Positions 52,162 through 60,800 of a DNA stretch of 64,000 bases are shown one piece after another. Position 1 is the first letter of the stretch, and each line of letters starts with the position of its first letter. This stretch comes from Paenibacillus mendelii (GTDB lineage Bacteria > Bacillota > Bacilli > Paenibacillales > Paenibacillaceae): NCBI RefSeq assembly GCF_024498075.1, contig NZ_JANHOF010000018.1, positions 1-64,000 of the forward strand, written 5' to 3'. The position numbers and the translations under genes were made by a program. Under the pieces are notes generated by a model. It had not been told where the DNA came from, searched no databases, and saw only the letters and a list, made by a program, of their open reading frames with translations.

Positions 52162-53865
52162 ATGAGTTCCAGCAAAACGAAGAAGTTTGCACTTTCTTGT
52201 ATACTCGCCTTGCTGCCGGTAATGGCGGCATGCAGCAACACAAATGGGGAAAAGCAGGATCAGGGCACTGGGACAACGGCACCGACAGCATCGGCTCCAG
52301 CAACTGAGGAGACAGGCAATACGAACGGTAAATTCGACCCGCCGGTCACGGTAACGACGATCAGAGCTGTGGATGCTGCCAGTATGCTTTATGATGATGA
52401 AACGATGGACAAGAATGCAATATACGATGCCTATGAGAAGGATTTTGGAATCAAAATCAAAAATAACTGGGTCGTGGACAACAAGGAATACAACAACAAA
52501 CTTAAAGTCAGCATTGCATCCAATGACTTGCCGGATTTCTTTAAGGTAACGCGCGAGGATTTGCCGCAGCTGATTGAGTCCGATATGGTAATGGATTTAA
52601 CCGATGTGTACGAGAAGTATGCTAGCGAGAAAACGAAGAAACTGTTGACCGCCGATAGCGGCAAACAAATGAAGTCCGCTACTTTCGACGGGAAGCTGAT
52701 GGCCATTCCACGAACGAATAGTCCGTTCAACAGTTCACAGTTCGTCTGGCTGCGCAAGGATTGGCTGAAGGAAATGAACTTGCCGGAACCGAAGACGGTG
52801 CAGGATTTGTTGACCATTTCCCAAGCTTTTGCAACGAGAGATTCGGGAGGTAAAGGGAAGGTATTCGGCCTTGGACTGGATAAGGACAGTATTGGTTACC
52901 CAAGCGGTTTCCTTAACGGTTACCATGCGTATCCTCAGCAATGGGTGAAAGATAGCTCGGGCAAACTCGTTTATGGCAGCATACAGCCGGAAGTGAAAAC
53001 AGCATTAAAGCAATTGCAGGATCTATATAAGGCGGGACAGATCGACCCTGAAGCGGCTGTTAATGACAATTCGAAAGTTGTAGAACTGATAGCTAATAAT
53101 CGCTTGGGCATGCTCTTCAATCAGTTCTGGTACAGTGCCGCTATGCAAGAAGCTGTCGTGAAGGACGGCAAAGTGACACAGGAGTGGGGCGTATATACGA
53201 TTCCTTCCGTCGATAATGAGCCTGCGATGACGCAAGTGTCGGCAGGTGTCAGCGAGTATTATGTTCTGAATAAAAATGCGAAATACCCGGAAGCGGTTTT
53301 CAAATTATTGAATCAGTGGGTCGAGGTATTGACCGGAGGGCAACTCAAAGAAGATAGTCCGCTAGCCGTCTATGCTAACGGCAAAGCGCTGAAGGACGTC
53401 GGTAAAGTTGCTTCCTACGAAGTTAACCCCTTCACTGTCCTTTTTCAGGATCTTTATGTCCAGGGTGGAGCGGAGATCATGAAAGCGCTGCAAACGAATG
53501 ATACTTCGGCAATCGACTTTAGCGGCGACCTGCTCAACCGTTACAACCAACTTAAGCAATTCCAGTCGGGCGACACGAGCGTCTGGTATCAAGTTGGTAT
53601 TGCAGGCGAAGGCGGCGCTTTCGAAAGAATGTATGAGTACTTTAGGCAGAACCGGTACCATTACGACGAATTTTTTGGCGCCGCCACTCCGACGATGGCC
53701 GAGCGGGGCGATTTGTTAAAGACGAAAGAACAAGAAACGTTTACGAAGATTATCACTGGCAGCGCCTCCATTGATGAGTTCGACAAGTTCGTTACGGATT
53801 GGAAGAAGCTCGGAGGCGACAAGATTACGGAAGAAGTGAACGATTGGTACGCGACGATGAAGTAA
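52162..53865 (+). CDS. Sugar-binding lipoprotein, LplA/YtcQ type
   Basis: A 567-residue lipoprotein. The signal peptide ends in the lipobox MAAC with Cys24; a Thr/Ala/Gly/Glu-rich linker follows. The mature part matches large binding proteins of the YtcQ/LplA group: YEKDFGIKIKNNWVVDNKEY, FVWLRKDWLKEMNLPEPKTV and GKVFGLGLDKDSIGYPSGFL. The ATG is preceded by GAGGGGGAAA. It heads an operon with two permeases and two large carbohydrate-active proteins and is divergent from the two-component genes. No ATPase gene is present. The substrate is an oligosaccharide of unknown kind. Confidence 0.92.
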   Translation: MSSSKTKKFALSCILALLPVMAACSNTNGEKQDQGTGTTAPTASAPATEETGNTNGKFDPPVTVTTIRAVDAASMLYDDETMDKNAIYDAYEKDFGIKIKNNWVVDNKEYNNKLKVSIASNDLPDFFKVTREDLPQLIESDMVMDLTDVYEKYASEKTKKLLTADSGKQMKSATFDGKLMAIPRTNSPFNSSQFVWLRKDWLKEMNLPEPKTVQDLLTISQAFATRDSGGKGKVFGLGLDKDSIGYPSGFLNGYHAYPQQWVKDSSGKLVYGSIQPEVKTALKQLQDLYKAGQIDPEAAVNDNSKVVELIANNRLGMLFNQFWYSAAMQEAVVKDGKVTQEWGVYTIPSVDNEPAMTQVSAGVSEYYVLNKNAKYPEAVFKLLNQWVEVLTGGQLKEDSPLAVYANGKALKDVGKVASYEVNPFTVLFQDLYVQGGAEIMKALQTNDTSAIDFSGDLLNRYNQLKQFQSGDTSVWYQVGIAGEGGAFERMYEYFRQNRYHYDEFFGAATPTMAERGDLLKTKEQETFTKIITGSASIDEFDKFVTDWKKLGGDKITEEVNDWYATMK

Positions 53866-53880
53866 TGGCGTAGGGAATGA

Positions 53881-53937
53881 CAATCGGGATGGGCGAGAAG
53901 ATGCTGATAAACATTCTTCTCGCCCATCTGATTGCAG
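53881..53937 (+). other. Long intercistronic hairpin between binding-protein and permease genes
   Basis: GATGGGCGAGAAGA and its complement TCTTCTCGCCCATC, extended by CAATC and GATTG at the ends, make a stem of about 20 bp around a 14-base loop. No T-run follows. Such stems protect the upstream mRNA and reduce downstream expression, giving more binding protein than permease. Confidence 0.7.
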
Positions 53938-53965
53938 TACACACAACAGGAAAGGAGACAGAGAA

Positions 53966-54862
53966 ATGGTGTCCGCAATACGGAAATATTGGCCGTTCCA
54001 TCTGATGATTTTGCCTGGTTTTTTGCTGGTACTCGTGTATAGCTACGGTCCGATGGCCGGCCTGGTTATCGCGTTTAAGAAGTTTATGCCGTCCAAAGGT
54101 ATTTGGGGCTCGCCTTGGCTCGGGATGGATAATTTCAATTTTGTCATGTCTCTCCCGGACACTTCGCAAGTGATTCGCAATACGATCATTATTGCTTTAA
54201 TGAAGATGGTTGTCGGATTAATCGTACCGATTACGATCGCCATTCTGCTTAACGAGGTTCGCAAAGCGGCTTTCAAGCGTACAGTTCAGACATTGATTTA
54301 TTTACCCCATTTTTTATCGTGGATTATTTTGGGCGGCATTCTAATCGATATTTTGTCTCCCTCTCAGGGGATTGTAAACAAGCTTTTGGGGTTGTTCGGC
54401 TTCGATCCGATTTTCTTTCTCGGCGATAACAGATGGTTCCGGTTTACATTGGTATTCTCCGACGTATGGAAGGAATTCGGCTTCAGTACAATCGTGTATT
54501 TAGCTGCTCTGACGAGCATTAATCCGGTACTGTACGAGGCCGCGGAAATAGATGGGGCAAATCGTTGGCGCCAGACGTGGCACGTCACATTGCCTGGCAT
54601 GCTGCCGATCATTGTGTTGCTGGGTACGCTCAGTCTCGGCAACGTGCTTAACGCAGGCTTCGATCAAGTGTTCAATTTGTATAGCGTGCCCGTGTACGAG
54701 ACAGGGGACATTATTGATACGTACGTATACCGAATCGGCATCGAGAAAGCGCAGTATGGCATTGCTACGGCGGTCGGCCTGTTTAAGTCGGTCGTGTCGT
54801 TCATTTTCATATCGTTGTCCTATTTCCTTGCCTACCGATTCGCGAATTATCGCATATTCTAG
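53966..54862 (+). CDS. CUT1 sugar ABC permease, LplB type
   Basis: A 298-residue membrane protein with six predicted segments. The start WPFHLMILPGFLLVLVYSYGP and the region MDNFNFVMSLPD mark the LplB group; the EAA loop is LYEAAEIDGANRWRQTWHVTL. The ATG follows AAAGGAGACAGAG. It pairs with the YtcP-type permease 26 bases downstream. Confidence 0.93.
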   Translation: MVSAIRKYWPFHLMILPGFLLVLVYSYGPMAGLVIAFKKFMPSKGIWGSPWLGMDNFNFVMSLPDTSQVIRNTIIIALMKMVVGLIVPITIAILLNEVRKAAFKRTVQTLIYLPHFLSWIILGGILIDILSPSQGIVNKLLGLFGFDPIFFLGDNRWFRFTLVFSDVWKEFGFSTIVYLAALTSINPVLYEAAEIDGANRWRQTWHVTLPGMLPIIVLLGTLSLGNVLNAGFDQVFNLYSVPVYETGDIIDTYVYRIGIEKAQYGIATAVGLFKSVVSFIFISLSYFLAYRFANYRIF

Positions 54863-54888
54863 AACCGCATGATTAGGAGGTAGTTACA

Positions 54889-55773
54889 GTGGCTGTTAAA
54901 ATGTCAAGCGGTTACCGCCTGTTTTCTATGATTAACACTTGTTTTCTGCTGCTGTTGGGCGTTGCGTGCATCCTTCCTCTGCTCCATATTCTGGCCCTGT
55001 CCTTCAGTTCCGCTTCCGCCGTAACCGCCGGAGAAGTGACATTCTGGCCTGTCGATTGGACGACTGCCGCCTACGAGAATGTATTTGGGAAAAAAGAATA
55101 TTTGGTTGCTTTCTGGGTTTCCATCCAACGGGTTGTGATCGGCGTATCCATCAACATGCTGCTGACGATTCTGATTGCTTACCCGCTGTCGAAGGAAAAC
55201 AGCCAGTTTCCCGGAAGAACGCTTTATGCTTGGTATTTCGTATTCACGATGCTGTTCAGCGGTGGCTTAATCCCGTGGTATATGACAATCAAGGCTACAG
55301 GGCTGCTGGATACGATCTGGGCGCTTGTCATTCCTTCCGCTGTCCCGATTTTTAATGTTATTGTGCTGCTCAACTTTTTCCGCGGCTTGCCCAAAGAGCT
55401 TGAAGAATCTGCCAAGCTGGACGGCGCCGGCCCGTTCACCGTGCTGTGGCGAATTTTCGTACCGCTCTCCATGCCGTCGATCGCTACGTTGCTGCTGTTC
55501 GCAATCGTCGGCCATTGGAACAGCTGGTTCGATGGCCTTATTCTCGCGAATCACACAGAAAATTATCCGCTGCAAAGCTTCCTGCAGACCATTATTATCA
55601 AGCTGGATCCCGCCTATCTGACACCGAGGGATGCGGAATTGCACGCGCTTGTGAACAACCGGACGAGCCGGGCCGCGCAAATCTTCATAGCGGCGCTTCC
55701 GATCTTGATGGTTTATCCATTTTTGCAACGGTACTTTGTTAAGGGCATTGTACTGGGCAGCGTAAAGGAATAA
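54889..55773 (+). CDS. CUT1 sugar ABC permease, YtcP type
   Basis: A 294-residue membrane protein with six predicted segments. The YtcP pattern is clear: CILPLLHILALSFSSASAV, TMLFSGGLIPWYMTIKATGL and the EAA loop LEESAKLDGAGPFTVLWRIFV. The GTG follows AGGAGGT with an 8-base spacer. It is the third gene of the operon; the unclassified hydrolase gene starts 35 bases after it. Confidence 0.93.
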   Translation: MAVKMSSGYRLFSMINTCFLLLLGVACILPLLHILALSFSSASAVTAGEVTFWPVDWTTAAYENVFGKKEYLVAFWVSIQRVVIGVSINMLLTILIAYPLSKENSQFPGRTLYAWYFVFTMLFSGGLIPWYMTIKATGLLDTIWALVIPSAVPIFNVIVLLNFFRGLPKELEESAKLDGAGPFTVLWRIFVPLSMPSIATLLLFAIVGHWNSWFDGLILANHTENYPLQSFLQTIIIKLDPAYLTPRDAELHALVNNRTSRAAQIFIAALPILMVYPFLQRYFVKGIVLGSVKE

Positions 55774-55808
55774 GACGAGAAGCTGGGATAGAGGAGAGAC
55801 AACGAGCC

Positions 55809-57833
55809 ATGAAAGAGTTAAATATGCAGCCGGAGAAAGTACAGTATATTTTGCGTCCATTATTTCCGATTTTGCAAGATGATGCGTTATGGGATGACTT
55901 CATGACCTATGCCAAGAACATTCGCGCTGATGCCGTTATGGCATTCAGCACGCATCTGGAAGCGAATCATCCCGACTTGAATACCCTTCGCGAGCGGCTG
56001 CCTTTGTTCGCCAAGCGGTTCGCCGAAGTCCGTGCTGCCGGGATAAGCCCGATGGTCAACTATTACGTGACGATGGGCCACGCCAATATGCTGCCTGCCG
56101 AACATGCCAAGACATTTACGGATATGGTCGATGGGAACGGGAGAGTGGAGAGCGGGTGTCCTTGTCCGTTATGTCCGGAATTTAAGCAATATATCGTGGA
56201 CGGGTACGCGCTGTTTGCTTCGCTCGATGTCGATGGGGTTTGGATCGACGACGATTTTCGCTTGTTTGGACGCGCTGTAACGAGTTCGTTCCTATGCTTC
56301 TGCGATCGGCATTTGGAGGCATTTGCCGCACGGACGGGGACTGCGTACGGCCGAGAAGAGATTAACGTAACGTTGCTGAAAGATCCATTAAGCTGTACAA
56401 CTGCGGAACTGCAGCTTCGTCGCGACTGGCGGGCGTTCCAGGAGGATGTTCTCGTCGGGCTGGCTGTCTCGCTCCGCGAAGCTTGCGAATCGGTCAATCC
56501 GAATATCCATATGGGACTAATGACCAATACGATTGAAATGATGCAGCGCCACGGTCGTCATTTGGACGCCGAGATCAGGGCGCTCAGGACGGTCAGTCAT
56601 CCGCAGCCGTATGTCAGGATCGGCGGCGCAAGTTATACCGACGAGCATCTGCCCGGCATTCTCGATCGTTGCGTGACATTCGATGCGATGGCCGCCACGA
56701 TCACGGAGCCGTGCCAGGTGGGTTCCGAAATCGAGCAATTCCCATGGACAATCGGCGGCAAGTCCGCTCGGGGACTCGCATTGGAACTGTATACGCTCAC
56801 TGTCAGCTTTAGCCCGTTGCTGACGTTAAGCATCAACGATGGATTTCTCGGTTTTCACGATTACTCCGGCAGTTATCAGAGGACGTTGGGGCCTTTGAAG
56901 CCTTATTTGCAGGCTGTCACGGATGCGTTGTCCGGCAAGAAGCGAAGAGGCGCTTCATTGCCATTCTCGAGCGATCCGGGAGTGTCGGCTGGCATGAATT
57001 TAAGCGGCGAACCGTCGATGCGGATGAATCATTCGCTCACCCGCATCGGGATTCCTGTTGCGCCCGGCGTTCAGACGCCGACGCTGATTACGATGAAGGA
57101 AGCAATGGCTTATACGGAGGCAACGATCGTCGGATGGCTGGAAAAAGGGGCGATCGTCACGTCGGAAGCCTATTATCATCTGTGCGAACGGGGAATGATG
57201 CCAGGTAGTCCCATCCAAGTCGAGAAAGGCGATATGTCGCATCGCACCGCAGTCGAGCGTATCGTTGCTCCTCAAGCGCCGGATTGGTTGCATCATAAAG
57301 ACGTCGTATCTTGGCTGTATATCCCGGTGCATGCGGGATATATTGTTTCGGCGGGCGAAGGGGCCGAAGTCTGGTCGGAAATATACGATAACCTCGGGAA
57401 TCGGCAATCGGCAGGTGTCGTTGTCACGAAGGAACCGTATCCGATGGCGGTTGTTGCCCATACGGGAGATTTACTTAAAGAAACAGGCAGGCAATGGCTG
57501 TATCAACACATCCTGTCCTATCTCACGAATGGCGAATACCCGGCGATGGTAGAGTTCGGGGTCAATATTTATCCTGTCTGGTGGGAAGACGATACGGAAG
57601 CGCTGCTCGGATTGACCAATTTCAGCATGGAGACGTACCCGTCACTTTCGCTTTGGATTCCGACAAGTCGGGAGCTTGCGAAGGTGGAACAACTCTCTCG
57701 CGAGGGCCTGTGGATGGAAGCCGATGGGATCGTCGCTGCGCATCCGGATGGCGGCATTCGTCTTACCTTGCAAGGAGACAGCGTGCCGGATCACGCATCG
57801 TTCGAAACATACCGCTTGGCTTTTCTGCATTAA
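55809..57833 (+). CDS. Unclassified TIM-barrel glycoside-hydrolase-like protein
   Basis: A 674-residue protein without a signal peptide. Residues about 10-380 show a strand-helix rhythm of a TIM barrel with acidic strand ends: VMAFSTHLEANHPDLN, DVDGVWIDDDFRLFGR, IHMGLMTNTIEMM, VGSEIEQFPWT and LLTLSINDGFLGFHDYSGS. A CPCPLCPEF stretch and two further Cys near 155 could bind zinc. Residues about 385-600 resemble an alpha/beta domain such as the trimerisation domain of GH42, and the end is a small beta-sandwich. Function as an intracellular glycosidase on imported sugars is inferred from fold and operon place. The ATG at 55809 has a GAGGAGA site about 11 bases upstream; the ATG at 55824 is the alternative. 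Confidence 0.72.
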   Translation: MKELNMQPEKVQYILRPLFPILQDDALWDDFMTYAKNIRADAVMAFSTHLEANHPDLNTLRERLPLFAKRFAEVRAAGISPMVNYYVTMGHANMLPAEHAKTFTDMVDGNGRVESGCPCPLCPEFKQYIVDGYALFASLDVDGVWIDDDFRLFGRAVTSSFLCFCDRHLEAFAARTGTAYGREEINVTLLKDPLSCTTAELQLRRDWRAFQEDVLVGLAVSLREACESVNPNIHMGLMTNTIEMMQRHGRHLDAEIRALRTVSHPQPYVRIGGASYTDEHLPGILDRCVTFDAMAATITEPCQVGSEIEQFPWTIGGKSARGLALELYTLTVSFSPLLTLSINDGFLGFHDYSGSYQRTLGPLKPYLQAVTDALSGKKRRGASLPFSSDPGVSAGMNLSGEPSMRMNHSLTRIGIPVAPGVQTPTLITMKEAMAYTEATIVGWLEKGAIVTSEAYYHLCERGMMPGSPIQVEKGDMSHRTAVERIVAPQAPDWLHHKDVVSWLYIPVHAGYIVSAGEGAEVWSEIYDNLGNRQSAGVVVTKEPYPMAVVAHTGDLLKETGRQWLYQHILSYLTNGEYPAMVEFGVNIYPVWWEDDTEALLGLTNFSMETYPSLSLWIPTSRELAKVEQLSREGLWMEADGIVAAHPDGGIRLTLQGDSVPDHASFETYRLAFLH

Positions 57834-57890
57834 CACTACGAACAGATGATGAATCGCTTGTGATTATGAGAAAAGGAGCAGTGATTCTTG

Positions 57891-60800
57891 ATGAAAAAAT
57901 GGAAAAGCAAGAGCAAACGATTGGCTTTACAATTGATCATCTTATGTCTAGTCATTCCGGCATTCGCCGGAGCAGGGCATGCGCCCAAGACAGCAGCGGC
58001 GACATCCGGCAATAAGATTGACAACGCAGGTTTCGAGCTGCAGTCGGGCGGCATGCCGGTCGGTTGGACGAATTCAGGAAATGCGAATTTCGGCATTAGC
58101 AATGTAGAAAAGCATTCCGGCAATTCTAGCGTCTATTTTGACTATCCGGACAACGGTGACTGGCAGCACTGGCTCTATTACTGGCGCTATACTTCAGATA
58201 TACCGATTGACGAGTCGAAAGATTATGAGTACTCCGTTTGGGTCAAGGCTGAAAATGCGGGTCAGGCAGGCCTCCCGTCGCTGAACCTGGATTATTATGG
58301 CGACAGCGGATGGATAACGAATGCCGACTTTACCTTGGACACGCCGCTTACGGGGGAATGGCAGCACCTTGTATTCAAGCTCCCGCTTCATCTCCCGATT
58401 ACAAAAGGCGTAAAACGAGTGATGCCGTATTTGTTAATAAAGGGCGGCACAGGCAGGGTCTATTTTGACGATGTATCTTTTGTTCAATTAAACGCGGATA
58501 CAGACCCCGAGCCGACAGAAGGTACATACAGCGTGTGGACAGCTCCGAGCGTCATGAACCTGAAACGGGATGCCGCTCCGCTCTCTTCAACCGAAGTAAA
58601 CCTAGAGATGGCCAAACGTGAATATCAGAGCGGACAGGTGCTGCTCACGGCCGAAGGCGGATATGCAAATATCACGAACGCCGAAATATCGGATTTAACT
58701 TCAGGCAGTGCAACTATACCTGCAAGCCAGGTAGAAGTTCTTGTGCAGCATTATGTAAAAACGACCAACAAGTCTAATAGCGCATACGAGCCGGGCTGGT
58801 ATCCGGATGCATTAATTCCGTATTCGCCATATATGAATTTGCATGGATCGATTCAGGTGCAAAGCGGCAATAATCAAGCCATCTGGTTTACGGTAAAGAC
58901 AGAAGAGGACACGCCAGCCGGCGTGTATACAGGCACCATTTCGATCACGGCCAACGGCAGTGTGGCACAGGTGCCGATTACGGTGAAGGTAAGAAATTTT
59001 GCGCTGCCGGAGCAAAATCATTCGCAAACCGCTTTTGCGATATGGGGCTCGATGCTGCCTGCGGGATATCCGGGCTTGGTGGAGGACTCTCCTGAATATT
59101 GGGCGATTTATCGGAACTATTATGAATTTCTATTAAACTATCACGTGACGCCCACCTACTTGCCTATCCCGTGGGATTACGAGCATTATGCAGAAAACGC
59201 CGAGCCTTATGTCAATGATCCGCGTGTATCCGCTTACAATATTCCTTACGCGGTAGGCGATTTTGACAAAGGGCCAAACGGCGAAGACAGCAGAGCGGAG
59301 AAGCTCGTTCAAAGTTTAGGGAACGAAGGCCTGCTGGATAAAGCCTATTACTATTTGGGCGGAGAGATTGACGAGCCGACGCCGGCCAAGTTCGATTTGG
59401 TCAAGCAGCGCAGCCAGCAAATCGCGGCTATTGATCCTGATTTAAGACATATTGTAACGACCAGTCTTCACCCGGATCTCATCCAAGATGTCAATACGTT
59501 TGCGCCATTATTCCGTGATTTTGAAAGCGAGGAATATTTGCAGCAGGTCAAGAATTTTCAAGCGAACGGCGGCAATATGTGGTGGTATGGCTGCGTCGTA
59601 CCTGCGAATCCATACCCGACGTACCATATTGACGACGACCTGATCAGTGCGAGGCTCGTCCCTTGGATGCAGCGATCTTACGGCATTGAGGGGAATTTGT
59701 ACTGGTCGGTAAACGTTTATCAGAAATGGACCGGCAGCCAGTATGTTGCGCGCGATATCTGGAATGATCCGATGGCATTCCCGGGAGCTAACGGAGACGG
59801 ATTTTTATTGTATCCTGGCGCGAAATACGGCATGAACAGCCCGATTGCCACGTTGAGACTGCAAACGATTCGCGACGGCAACCAAGACTTTGAATATTTG
59901 TGGCTGTTGGAGGATCGGATTAAACAAGCAGCGCAGCAACTTGGGGTACAAGTATCCGCCAAGGAATTAATACAGCCATACTATGATCGTTTGTTTACAA
60001 ATGTGAAATCGTTTACAAAAGATCCGCAGGATCTGCAGCAGGTAAGAAGTGAAATCGCAGATTTTATTGAAGAGCTATCAAAAAATCCGCAGGCACTTGT
60101 TTTAATTAATGATCTGCCTCATGAGTTTACTAAAAAAGAAGTTGTCGTGTATGCGGCGAAGGGAACTGAGGTCACTATTAATGGTGAAAACATTAATGGT
60201 GCGGCGATTGCAGGCAATTCCATAAGCGATCGTTACAGCTATACGATGAATTTCGGTTTAGGTACAAATGATCTTTCTATCAAGCTCAAGCAAGGCGTTA
60301 ATGAATTGACGGTTACGAAACGAGTCGTCATTAAATCTCTAATTATAGAGCCTATTATGCTAAAAAAAGTAATTAACAATTTCCTTGACCAACAGATGAT
60401 TAGTGGAATAACACCTGTGTATGGATCCACTATTGTAGGCATTACAGAGGATCATGCGAAAGGGGATGGCAAAGCGCTAAGAGTAAAGATTCCTGCGAGC
60501 GATCAGGAAAGCTATCCTGGAATACGCATTCCTGTAGACGCAGAACTGAAAGATTTCACATGGGCCAAAACGGTTGAATTTGACACTTTTAATCCAACCA
60601 ATGAGCAAAAATATATTTTTATTAAGCTTATTGATAAGAGTGGCGTTGCCTCTGATCATCGTATAGGCATTATAGTACCAGGGGACAATCATGTATCGTT
60701 TGAACTATCAGAATTAAAGAACGATGTTTCCGATATAGCCTCTATTACACTCTATACATTGACAGACAGTCAGGAAGCAGAATTATATTTCAGCGATCTT

